Positions 12,954 to 23,267 of a stretch of 64,000 nucleotides of DNA are shown here, one piece after another; within the stretch, counting starts at the first letter, position 1, and each line of letters begins with the position of its first letter. The DNA is from Sphagnum compactum (lineage: Eukaryota > Bryophyta > Sphagnopsida > Sphagnales). Below the pieces are notes generated by a model that was given only the letters and a program-made list of their open reading frames with translations, had not been told where the DNA came from and searched no databases. The stretch is taken from the NCBI GenBank assembly GCA_965153455.1, contig OZ234500.1, positions 6,758,001 through 6,822,000 on the forward strand. Direction: 5' to 3'. The translations under genes were made by a program, and so were the position numbers.

Positions 12954-13850
12954 TCAATCACCAAGAGCTATTTGTTCTACTCTTACTACTAATTCATCAA
13001 TAGGTTTCTCACCTAATACATCAACAAGTTCAACCAAGGTATTTGGTTGATGCTCTGGTTTCTTACTAATTGTTGTGTCTTTCAGCATTACCTTCGAAGT
13101 TTTAAAATTTTCAAATGCATGCAAAGTAATATCAATCATGGTTACCTATACACCTACTTCAATATAAGGTATGGTTAATGGTATAGGCTTAAGAGTAATA
13201 GGTATCTGCAAATCAATTACCTCCACACTTACAACTACAAAAGGTGTTTCAATAGGTTCTACAGGCAACAAAAACAAAATATAAGAGGTAGTAATAGGTT
13301 TAATTCCTCTCATTTGTGTTGGTATCTTTGTAGTCATAGCAACTAATTTGTCTTGAGAACTCAAAACTACAGGTATTAGTTGCATAGAAAAAATATCTAA
13401 GATACCTCAATAGGTTCCTCAATCAGATTAATAATCAACCAATCATACTTGTATTCTTGGAATTTCAATCTCCAGGCAACCAATTCATTCAAATATGCCT
13501 TTTCATCAACACAAGCAAGCTCCAAATTGTCCTGAATCTACTCCTTCATGATCTCTTGTACTGTCTTCCACCATTCCTTCCATTTTGGATTCTTGTTTAC
13601 TAAGGCTTGGTTTTTTACCTTGAACAAGGCATTATCCAACATTAGCTCCTCAAACTCCCTCAATCGGTGATCCATGTATGTGGCTTGAAAATTTTTACTA
13701 AGTGACTAATGCATTGTTTCAAATTTGCCTTTCAGCTTTTAAATCTACATTCGTAGCTCATGAATGGGTGTAATCATACTAACATGTACCATTGACAGTC
13801 ATAACCATTGCTTAATTTTTTGAATTGAGATGATGCTCATTGATTATCCA
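12954..13850 (-). pseudogene. Extra 3' ORF remnant of the minus-strand LTR element
   Basis: Between the pol region and the 3' LTR, minus-strand frames encode a hydrophilic stretch containing PKWKEWWKTVQEIMKE. A second part is rich in Ile/Val/Pro (13146-13385), and a third (12954-13139) stops just before the LTR. A TAG splits the first part where a Gln codon is probable. The Lys-Glu-Trp-Trp region resembles KSKEWWEVAKEYF in the plus-strand ORF at about 16.26 kb. Both elements therefore seem to carry the same additional ORF. No enzymatic domain is recognised. Confidence 0.5.
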
Positions 13851-14300
13851 CACTCAAAAAACACTCACAATTTGAAAGTTGTGAAATTTTAAATGTTTAA
13901 AAATTGAAAATCTATTGAATAGAATTTTAAAATTTCAAGAATCCTTTACCACATGTAAATGGGGTGTAATGTACATGACATCTAAAACAAAATTGTAGTT
14001 TATGAAACAATAAAATAAAACATCAAATAATTAACATATTTTCATACAATTCAAAATTAAAATAATTTTTCGAAACGAAATGTAAAATTTGGTAGAATCT
14101 ATATATTTTTAAAAATTCTTAATTGTTCATGAAAAGTTAATACAAAAAATGTGATGTATTGAAAAATATATTTGTATTTTTAGTAACATATTAAAAAGAT
14201 TTCATCCCAAAAATCCTTTCTATGAAAAAGTGAAAATGACCACAAAAAGGACTATAGTCTTTGAGTGTTTCATCACCATTGGGTCATTTGATTGTGATCA
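13851..14300. other. AT-rich left part of the nested insertion
   Basis: Nothing coding is recognised. This is where the nested plus-strand element must begin, but I could not find its 5' LTR here: no copy of the 16900 LTR start is visible. Confidence 0.4.
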
Positions 14301-14363
14301 CACCCATCTATCATTTATCAGAAGGAGAAGGTACAATATTTTAGCAACAAGAATGTTATAACA

Positions 14364-14588
14364 TTGATGAGAATAGAAAAGGGGCAGAAGGTAGATTGGG
14401 CACAAATTATATTCAATAATTTGTGTAGTGAGCTAGATTGGTGGTATAAACATGTCAAGGACAATAAGGGAGATAAGAAAGATACTTGTCAGTATGCCTT
14501 GGTATTGGCAAAAATCTTTCGGTATCTGTTTGTGCATCAAAAGGAAAATCCACAAAAACCACCAACCAAGGTTTTTAAAACTAGGTAG
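14364..14588 (+). pseudogene. N-terminal part of the nested element's extra ORF
   Basis: A 74-codon frame contains KVDWAQIIFNNLCSEL and QYALVLAKIFRYLF, an amphipathic, plant-retroelement-like sequence that I have not matched to a named domain. It ends at a TAG, beyond which similar hydrophilic text continues. It probably forms the head of the same protein as the coiled-coil region that starts near 15.04 kb. Confidence 0.4.
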
Positions 14589-15037
14589 GAGATGTAGACA
14601 GCACTGGAAAACATAAGAAGGCTATACTAGACTTTTCAAGAAGAGGAAGAATAGAATTGAAGAAGGAGGAGCCTCATGCTTAGGAGTGAAGAGGGAACAC
14701 AAATGTAAGGGCATAGAAAATGATGAAGGGCAAAGTGGAACCATCTATAGTGCCAATAGTGGTACATGTAGTTAGACAGACTACAAAGTTACCACACATG
14801 ACATCTCCACATGAAAAACAACTAAAGGAGTAGAGCCATGAAGTTAAGAGGAAACATGACACAAGGTTTCCAAAGGGTGAAAAGCATTTGCACATTAATG
14901 ACGACATATATGAAGATTGGATAGAGACCACTACAAGTCCACAACATTTCCAACATTTACAACATCATTTGCAACAACAACAATAACAACAACAGACACA
15001 GGAAGGTCTATAAGTTATTGGACTACAGACGGAGAGA

Positions 15038-16820
15038 GTGGAAACACAACCTTTTTTTGTAATATTCAAACCATCAAAAATACAAGTACCAGGTAATAGA
15101 TCAAGATCTGCAAAGGGATTTCCATTTGAATTTGACCTCGAGAACAGATTAGTGCAAGAGATGGGATCATCTGCAAAAGGATCTAAAAATCCTATGACAC
15201 AAACAAGTACACCAAAGTTTATAGAGGAGGTAGTTGCAAAAGTAATGTAAGCACAAAAGGTAACTCAATTATTTCAGACCATGGCAATTATAGGTTTGGA
15301 TATGGGGAATTTGAATTTGGAGGTGAGTAATTTAAATAACAAATTAACCATAGGGGAAAAGGAGAAAGCAATACTACAGGAGGAATTGGATAAAGATAAG
15401 GAATTCCAAAAGGGGTATAAGCATAATGTGGAAATCTAGAAAAAGAACAGGCTAGAGGTTGAACAAAAGATTAAAAGGCTCATTAAAAAATTGTAGGATG
15501 AGAATGAGGAGCTCAAGGGTAGCATAGCATAATTAAAGTCACAGGATGAAGAATTGCAAGATTTAAGGGAAAAGTCTAAAATATGGGAAACCACAAAGAG
15601 GAATGGACAGAGGCATTGTTTATTCATAAACAATAACAGGAGGCTTTGGGTAGTTAGGTGAAAGCATTAACTAAGGAAAAGAAGGAGAAAGATTTTTTTA
15701 TAATAGATTTGGAATTGATGAATTTTTTAAATGTATCTTTGATGCAATATGAAAAGCTTAAAAGAAAGATACTAGAGGCAGAGAAAGAAAAGTTATTGTA
15801 GGAAAAAAAAGAGTATTAAAGGAATCTATAGCACCTATAAGCACAGTTGGAGATGGCACAAGAATAGAAGAAGAGTCTAGACCCAACTAGTGTGTAGGAA
15901 AAAAAGGAGTATTAAAAGAATCTGTAGCACCTGTAAGCACAGTTGGAGATGGCACAAGAATAGAAGAAGAGTCTAGACCCACCTGGTGTGTAGGAAAAAA
16001 AGGAGTATTAAAGGAATCTGCAGCACTTGTAAGCACAGTTGGAGATGGCACAAGAACATAAGAAGAGTCTAGACCCACCTGGTGTGTAGGAAAAAAATGA
16101 GTAGTAAAGGAATCTGCAACACCTGTAAACACAATTGGAGATGGCACAAAAACAGAGGAAGAATCTAGACCCACCTAGTGTTGAAAAAAAACTAAGAGAT
16201 TATGAATAGATGCTGCAATACTATACCCTAATGAAGATGAAAGATTCTAAGGCAAAATCTAAGGAATGGTGGGAGGTTGCAAAGGAATATTTTACAAAGG
16301 AATTGGAGAAGAATCTAGCTTAGCATAGAGCTGATGAAAGAATTCTGAGGTACAAGTTAGAAGCTTATCAAAAAAAAATTCCAAATTTTATCTATGGTAG
16401 TCCAACAAGTACAGAGGTATCGGGCCAGGATGAGGAGACTAAAGTAAGGCCCAATGGAACAGCTCAGGAGGAGGAAGTGTAGACTAAAGAACCACAGGAC
16501 CTCAGAAATGGAACAACTCAAAAGGTAAATGTACAAACGAAGAAACCACAAGGACCTCAAAAGAGGGGGTTAGGAAGAAAAGAACCATAGAGAACTCATG
16601 AACAAGGACAAATGGAGATTATTTTAACAATAGAAGAAGAGGTATCTAAAATACAGCCCCTGGAAATAGAACCACAGACTAAGTTAGTGGAAAAGGTTGT
16701 CAGAACTGCAAAGACGGATATACAAGTCAAAACTATAAAACCAAAAGTGAGTAGAGAACCACTAGTTGATGTATAGGTTGAAATTACAAAGACTATCGTA
16801 AAAGAGATAGATGCTTAGAA
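15038..16820 (+). pseudogene. Coiled-coil ORF of the nested element, with in-frame stops
   Basis: Reading the plus strand from 15038 gives a highly charged, Glu/Lys/Gln/Leu-rich protein with heptad-like spacing (for example EKEKAILQEELDKDKEF). It is interrupted by one frameshift near 15597 and roughly 29 stops. Every stop I found is TAG or TAA, none is TGA, and each stands where a Gln would fit, including matching positions of the internal repeats where some copies still have CAG or CAA. A 96-bp, 32-residue repeat occurs four times (15799-16182). After it comes KSKEWWEVAKEYF and a Lys/Pro/Thr-rich tail. The frame ends shortly before the purine tract at 16890. Its function is unknown; a structural or nucleic-acid-binding role is only a guess. 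Confidence 0.6.
15799..16182 (+). repeat. Four tandem 96-bp units inside the coiled-coil ORF
   Basis: Units begin at 15799, 15895, 15991 and 16087, exactly 96 bases apart, and a shortened fifth start follows. The unit is 32 codons, so repeat number does not change the frame. The units differ by only a few bases, mainly C/T. Each contains the segment AQLEMAQ or a close variant. The exact codon-multiple period and the heptad-like text indicate expansion of a coiled-coil segment while the ORF was still coding. Confidence 0.85.
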
Positions 16821-17599
16821 CATTACAGAATACATTCATTTCATTTTCTATCATTTTCCAAGGATTTCAGTGATGAAATCCAAAATACAAAGGGGGTAAT
16901 GTTAAAGGGGTAGGATGATTACATGATTTGGATGAATAGGGCATTTAGGACAGGGATTGCTCATGGAACATTGTAGTTTTGAATTTTGAATTTTGAATTT
17001 TTGTTGGTTTTGAATCATGATGATGTGACTTGGGATTGCCCAAAGAAGAAAGATCTAAGGAAGAAAAAAAAAATTTCTTAGACACACAAATTGGAAGAAA
17101 TAAGGATAGTTGTAGGTACTTAGTAGTAAAAAACCACAAATTTTGTTTTGATAGACCATAGATTTGTTTGTTATTTTTTTAAAATTTCAACAAAACATGG
17201 AATTTTGTTATGATTCTAATTTAATTTCAATAAAACCAAGAAGTATAGACTTCTACAATGATTTCCATGTCCATATTGTTGTGTGAATTTTCTGGAGTAT
17301 AAAAATGTAATGTACTAAATTGTAATTTTGTCTTTAGATTTTTCGGCATTGTACTTTGAAGTGTAAATTTGGGTTATATGAAATAACCATGAATGTGAAT
17401 GTGTGCATATTGTAGTGCAATCTATTGTTATAGTAGTGTGAATAATTTTGCAGGGATTAAATTTCACTTCTACTTGACATATTTTGGGATACTTTTTAAT
17501 ATACACCTTAGTAGTATTAAGAAAACTTTAAAGAATTTTAATGTTTTTGAAAGACATATTAAAAAAATTCTAAAAATATTCTAAGAATAAAAAAATGGT

Positions 17600-17940
17600 C
17601 GAAGGGGGTACATGTGGCTCCTAATAGCATGGTTGGACCCATAACCAGTTGATCAAACTTATGGGTCAGGTTCTGAACAAGTATGGTTCCTACTACCAAG
17701 GGAAATGCATTTGTATAAACATGAAATTCAAGCTCTCAATTTGGACTGATCTAAATAGTGATTTATACATACATTAAATCCTTAATCTCTTCCCAAACAT
17801 TTTAACATTCTTTTGTCCACTCAAAAGCTTCAAATTTTTTGAGCAACTTGCTAATAAGTGACATAATTGAAGCAAAGTCTTTGATAAAATACCTATAAAA
17901 CGGTGCCATCCCATTAAACACTTGGATTTCTTAGGGGGTA
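17600..17940 (-). pseudogene. End of RT and start of RNase H, host LTR element
   Basis: Continuing the RT frame leftward gives text resembling the RT connection region (FNGMAPFYRYFIKDFASIM). This is followed by ELEFHVYTNAFPLVVGTIL, which matches the start of a Gypsy RNase H, where the first catalytic Asp (T-D-A) has become Asn. Several stops are present. The similarity ends near 17600, where the nested sequence begins. Confidence 0.65.
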
Positions 17941-18490
17941 AGAAGTACTGGCATGTTTACTAAAGCTTCAACCTTTTTAAGATCCATGACTTTGCCCTTC
18001 TTGGACATTATGAAACCTAAGATAGTCCCTGAAAACACCATGAATGCACACTTGTCTACGTTTAGATTAATACCGAACTCTTTACACTTAAAAAAACATT
18101 TCTTCATCTTCTCAAGGTGAGTTAATAGGTTTTTGAAAACTATAAATTCATCAAGAAATATCTTCATGAATACATTAATGTACTCACGAAATGCTTTGGT
18201 TACTACCCTTTGATAAATGGTTGTCATTTTTGACACCAAATGGCATCACAACCCACACAAAACCCCCCAATTTGTCACAAATGTAATTTTGTGTTAGTCT
18301 TCTGGTGTAATTGATATTTGATGATATCTTGAAAATCCATGTAGAAAGGTATACACTTCATGCCCAATGACTATGTTAATGACCTCATTAGTGGGCAATG
18401 GGTAAAGGTCATTATTTGTTGTTCCATTGAGCTTTTTGAAATAAACACAAATTTTCAACTTCCCATTTTTCTTGGGAACAACCATTATTG
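17931..18490 (-). pseudogene. Gypsy reverse transcriptase remnant
   Basis: Two minus-strand frames (18294-18485 and 17931-18239) give the RT fingers (VVPKKNGKLKICV...PLP) and the palm, with FGINLNVDKCAF and the catalytic box. The box reads FLDEF at about 18146-18157, so the second Asp of the F/Y-x-D-D motif is Glu. GHEVYTFLHGFSRYHQI is the altered form of the FLDG-GYHQI motif. These substitutions and the frame breaks show an inactive copy. The order relative to protease is that of Ty3/Gypsy pol. Confidence 0.8.
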
Positions 18491-19260
18491 GTGATAGCCA
18501 GGTTGCTTACTCAACCAATTTGATGAAACTAGTAGCAAGTAACTTGTCTATGTCTTGTTTCACTATGGTAACATAGTTAACACTCAACTGATACCTTGCT
18601 TGATGAGTAAGTGGTATTGTGGTATCAAGTTCAATCATGTGTTGAGCAATCTTTGGTGGAATACCTTTCAAGTCTTTGTATGTCTAAGCAAAAACATCTT
18701 TGAATTCCTCTGATAGCTCAATCAATTGTTGTGTAACAATTAGTTCAAGTAAAGCATTCACTTTCACTTGTTGCACATTCTCTCTAGTGCCCACGTTAAC
18801 CTTGGTCAATTGTTCCTCCTTAATAATTGTCCAACCAGTTATGGTTAGTTCTTGGACTCACTCCTAAACAAGTGTTTCATCAATGATCATCTCTCCCACT
18901 TTTGGATGGAAAAAGGTTGAGCAGGTAAATGTTGCTTGATAGTATCAAGTGGTATAATTAAGTTAATAGCTAGGACACATACTAATTCAATAGGTTGTTT
19001 TAGGACGTGTTCTATTTTTTAAAGATTTAATGTGTAGTTTGTTTTTAAAACCGGTATAGTGTGGGTAGGTACTGCTATGGTTCCTATTAAAATAGGTCCA
19101 ATTTTATGGTAAACATCATATCCTCCTTTTCATTAAATATTTCAGAATGGAAATCATAACATACTAAAACTTTTGGTCTTTTGGATTGAACATTTAGTTT
19201 TTTGGTAAGAGGTATGGTTCTCATTGTACTTGTTCCTTGTATGGTAATAGTGTTGGTTCC

Positions 19261-19581
19261 CTAATCTTGGGATACTTTTGCATCTTTCAACCATGGACAT
19301 CCTAGCAATATTGAGTAACTAGAATCTAGAACAGTATTATTGATAACAATAAATGTGACTTTATAGGGAATATTATGAACAAATATTTTCAAATCCCTAA
19401 AAAGACCAAATGGTTTGGCTATGGTTTGATCTACCATTCGAAGATTGTAAAGTGTTGGATTGGGCTTTGACAAACCTAATTGTATTCTCAAGTTCTCAAT
19501 AATGATATTGACTTTAGAACCTCCATCAATAAGCACATCATCAATGAAGTTCTTTCCAACTTGTACTTGTATAACCACCAT
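19261..19581 (-). pseudogene. Retropepsin-like aspartic protease remnant of the LTR element
   Basis: The 106-codon frame contains VLIDGGSKVNII; plant Gypsy proteases have D-x-G-S-S or D-x-G-A in the same place. The usual flap region (VTFIVINNTVLDSSYSILLG) and the conserved LGCPWL follow. The active-site Asp is kept but the flanking residues are altered. It lies between the zinc-knuckle part of gag (to the right) and RT (to the left), as expected for pol. Confidence 0.7.
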
Positions 19582-20144
19582 CTAATGATCAATGGCGACT
19601 ATTGCACATGTAGGTTCAAGATGAACAAGTTCAAGTTGCACTTATTGAACATGCTTAACCAGTTTGAAAATGTACCACTTAATGTTTAGCATAATCCTCA
19701 CAAGTTGTCCCAAGTTGATCGCATACTTGGTTTTTAGAACTTGAATGTTAATGTCTCTCAAAATGTCCTCCAAAATCTTCTCTGGTATTGTTGTTTGTGT
19801 AGTAAAATGAAAAGGATGCTTGTCGATAATCGGTTTACTTACAGGTTTTAGTAAACAACCCAATTTGAATGAAGCAATCTATTTAAATCAGTAAGTGCTT
19901 GTGATGTTGAATCACTTTCTTGTAATTCCATGATATTATGGATAAAGGAATCACACATGTGTTCTTTTGTTTGCCAATCAATTGTTGTTTTTGCTTTCAG
20001 TGGTTCATGTTTTCTAAACACCTATGGCTCTGGCACTTAAGTATGTGTGGTGACAATGACAACTACATTAACTAGAACATTATCAGGCTTAGAAGCTTTT
20101 GGAACTATAGTGGTAGAAGTGTTTAACTTAGTACGGAACATGTT

Positions 20145-20971
20145 CTAAACTTTCGTCTTTCTAGGACAATCTAGTGCACGTTGTTTAAAGTTAAAACAAA
20201 TCATACATGGATATTTTAAGGGTACTCTAACTGGTTTAACAAGTTGTGCAATTACTTCAACTATTGGTTCAATAACTGTGGTGGGTACAATAGGTATTAC
20301 ATGTTCTTCCTTTCTCCAATTATGACAAGTTTCTTTGGCATGACTTGTTTTTCCATAATTTGAATAAATTAATTGTTGTTTAATTGTAGTGTAGTTGACT
20401 ATCAATTATGCAACCGGTTTTGGACTTTGGTTGGGTTAACAAAACAATATAATTTGCTATAACCAGTCCACTTTCTTCATAGATTACTACAACTTCCTTA
20501 TGTTTGATAAGGGTATCCCTTGTCATACATGTTAATTTGAGGTATGGTTGCAAACTTGCTCTAAATATCATGGTAAGGAAAACATCAGTAGCATAACTTG
20601 CAAACAATTAGCAAGTTTCAGCAAATGTTCATAATAAACTTCTACCCATTTGTCGACTTGTTGTTGTAGGTTTTTCAATTGCATATAAAAATTTTCATCA
20701 TTCTTCATTGTTCGGAAACATTTGCAAAATGCTTGCTCCAACTCCTCAAATGTGCAATTGGGATGATCTTGTACAAAATTTTCGCCCTACTCTGATGCCC
20801 TCGTAAAATGAAACCAAACATGTTATTGATATCAGCCTCCATGGTCTCTAAGTTGGCTTTAATTACCTTCTTTAAAATTATACTGTGAACATCATGATTA
20901 ATATCCTTCACATAGGTTAGATATTGAAGTTTTCGGTATGGTAGTTTACTAGTTGGTTCAAATTGAACCAC
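20145..20971 (-). pseudogene. Gag core and two degenerate CCHC zinc knuckles
   Basis: The frame at 20705-20971 has gag-like text (ANLETMEADINNMFGFILRG). The frame at 20145-20405 then gives two CCHC-like boxes. The first, YSNYGKTSHAKETC, keeps the His and last Cys but has Tyr in place of both first Cys residues. The second, CMICFNFKQRALDC, keeps three Cys but has Gln in place of His. Cys-to-Tyr is a G-to-A change on the coding strand, the same class of mutation as the stops in the nested ORF. The product would have been the nucleocapsid part of Gag. Confidence 0.6.
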
Positions 20972-22290
20972 AATTAGTGGATACTACAATGGCATGAATA
21001 TCCTTGGATCAAGTGTCGGCCATCCATAAAGTCCAACATGTGGATTAGGTGGCGATACTCCAAATGGGTTTTGATCATGTGATATTCCTCCAAGGGATCC
21101 TCCATTAGGTGAACTTCCAAGCAGTTCTCCACCCAGTTGTGGATGTGAATTAGCCTACTTTGGCTACTAAGGTGGCATACCATCACCATAGACAGGTAGT
21201 CCAATTGCGACAAGTATGTTAACAGGTATAGATGTTACCCCTACTTGTTGAACAGGTACGCTTCTAGGAATTAGAACTAGTCATCTTAATCCAGAAGTTG
21301 GAACTCTTACATGATATTGAGTCTATTTTGGTTATTCAATAGGTGGCACCACATCTAGGTGATTAATCTTAGATGCATGTTTCTCCCTCCTTATAGAAAT
21401 CAATGGATCAGGTCCTTTGATCCCAAAATAATACATTGGATGCATATTAAGATCCATGGGTACAAAAGATGGTACTATGTTATACCACATTGGATATGGT
21501 AGATAGGGTACAACTTTAGGTTGTATTGTTATCAATGGTGTAATAGGTTGTTGCCAACCTAGTTGTTGACTAACCGGTGTTAGGTTAGTAACCAAACCCG
21601 ATTATGGTCTAAGTTGTTGCACATGTACACCAACATGTGTCATTAGTGTGCTTGGTACAATAGGCTGTAAAGAAGGTATGAGTTCTTCTTTCATCAATCG
21701 TTTAAATTTATCATCCACAAAGGGACAATTTTACGAACTCATGTCCAACTTGTTGACAATATACACATGTTAATGCAATCTCAACAATAAGTTGTGCATT
21801 TGTAACCAGTATATTTTGTTAAACAAATGGTTGTTCAAAAATTCCGAAAATAGGTACATTTGGCCAAACACTTTGGTTAAATGGTTGTGTTTGTCGAACA
21901 ACAAGTGAAGGTCTTTGCTTCAAGTGGCGTAGCTATTCCAATTAGTTTAAAAATTGATTGTGCTCCAATTCTAAATTGGCTTTGCGGTTGAATTCAAAGC
22001 AAAAATTGGTTTAAATGTGTAGTACCCAGCAATCGGTGTTGATTGAAAGGGTAAAATAACTTTGGGAATATAGTAGCTGAGTGTTACAGATTGCCACCTT
22101 TGTCCTACAAAGGTTATTTCATCAACGTTTTGAACAAATGCAATATGTTGTCCACTTGGTTGTGTGTTCAGCCTCCAATGTTGGGACGAATGTTGGGGTG
22201 TCAAAAAAATGATGAGTTGAAGGTACTTGTGGTTCCCTTCCTTCCTCCTACTCTGATGGTATTTAATGAAGAAGCATGTCTGTCATAACT
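20972..22290 (-). pseudogene. N-terminal gag region, Gln/Pro/His-rich, fragmented
   Basis: Minus-strand frames at 21971-22204, 21332-21595 and 20974-21213 are rich in Gln, Pro and His. They sit between the 5' LTR and the gag core, so they are probably the poorly conserved N-terminal and linker part of Gag. No domain is recognised by itself. Confidence 0.4.
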
Positions 22291-22689
22291 GGCTATTGAG
22301 GTTCAATGCTAAGAGCATCAACCAGCTGAATTACCTTGATTTGAAAACATGGTTTTTTTATAACTAAACCACCTCGAGGACAAGTTGTTGTGGTGCTCCT
22401 AATTTTAGTTGCCTTTTAAAGCCTCTTGTGACTATTTTTGGCATCTTTCACTGATTTGAAATAATTTATAACTCTCAAATTTCCTTTGATCAATAAGTTG
22501 CTCTAAAAAATCAGAAAAACAAACATGGACATTTCAAGAAATCTTCAAACTAACATTGTAAGAAAATAAAAAAAACAATGAAGTCACAAAATAGTCTTTA
22601 AAAACTACTAAAACCAATGCATATTTAAATCAAAATTTAAAAATAAAATAATTTTCATTAAAACCAAACTTTTAAATTTTGATTGTTTG

Positions 22690-22718
22690 CAATTTATGTC
22701 CACTAGGTGCTCACCAAA
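22690..22718 (-). other. Candidate primer-binding site of the LTR element
   Basis: In element orientation the 5' LTR ends ...CCCTTAACA and is followed immediately by TTTGGTGAGCACCTAGTGG. The TGG two bases after the LTR is where a primer-binding site, complementary to a tRNA CCA end, should start. I could not assign the tRNA. Confidence 0.4.
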
Positions 22719-23267
22719 TGTTAAGGGTGTTTTCTATTCCTTCAAATAAAACAAAATAAGGTTTTTATTTTATGAATTTTAAGTTGCTTATAAACATCAA
22801 CTAATTTATTCTACTTTAGATCTTAAATCCAAGAAACATAAACAAAGCTAGAATTAAAAACATGAAATGGTTTATTTACAAAGCAAATCCATAATTGAAT
22901 TCAAAGATCATATTACAAAGAAAAGATCGCAAAATAAAATAAAATAGATTGAATTGAATTGTTTTGTTTTTATTTGTCAAATCCTCCTACTTATACCCTT
23001 AGCATAGTGTCATTCAAAATCAAATAGTCACTAGCTGATACAACTATCAAAGATTTCAATGACTATTGGTCACAATTTGATCTCTAACATGTTCTATCAA
23101 CAACCGGCTATGTTAATAGACCAAGTATCAATTAGTTTAATAGACTGGTTCACTAAAAGACCTGTTCCAATAATAACTAAAATAATTCACAAAATAATAT
23201 TGCCTCATTAGTTATGAGTTGGTAACAACCAATTACTATGTACATAAAGTGAAAATTTGGGTTAAAA
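22719..23267 (-). repeat. 5' LTR of the minus-strand element (right copy)
   Basis: This 549-bp copy is the partner of 12347-12917. Its outer end reads gggttaaaa where the other copy has gggttaaca, so the terminal dinucleotide has mutated. Many scattered substitutions and small gaps separate the two LTRs. Confidence 0.85.

Larger units (their letters stand above)
14300..17590 (+). mobile_element. Nested partial LTR element in opposite orientation
   Basis: Plus-strand frames run from about 14.3 to 16.82 kb. They are followed by a purine tract and the sequence GGTAATGTTAA at 16896-16906. The same GGTAATGTTAA junction marks the start of the 3' LTR in the surrounding element, read on the minus strand. 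So 16900 is probably the start of this element's 3' LTR. The LTR end is not clear; RNase H sequence of the host element resumes near 17590. No gag-pol or 5' LTR is visible, so the copy is truncated or rearranged. It belongs to the same lineage as its host, judged by the shared extra ORF. Confidence 0.6.
12347..23267 (-). mobile_element. Old Ty3/Gypsy-type LTR retrotransposon, minus strand, disrupted
   Basis: Two similar LTRs (12347-12917 and 22719-23267) flank gag, protease, RT and RNase H remnants that read right to left. The element ends are TGTTAA...TTAACA, with the last base pair changed in the right copy. The flanks carry a candidate 5-bp target duplication, ACCAC on the left (12342-12346) and ACCAT on the right (23268-23272). 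The difference is one C-to-T change. The order 5' LTR, gag, zinc knuckles, protease, RT, RNase H, extra ORF, 3' LTR is kept. The middle (about 13.9-17.6 kb) is occupied by part of a related element in the opposite direction, and integrase is not recognisable. The LTRs differ at many sites, so the insertion is old. Confidence 0.85.

Noticed and set aside
15887-16174. Minus-strand 95-codon open frame with a 32-residue repeat
   Set aside because: It is the antisense of the 96-bp array. The plus strand gives coiled-coil text continuous with both flanks, and its stops are explained by Gln codons.
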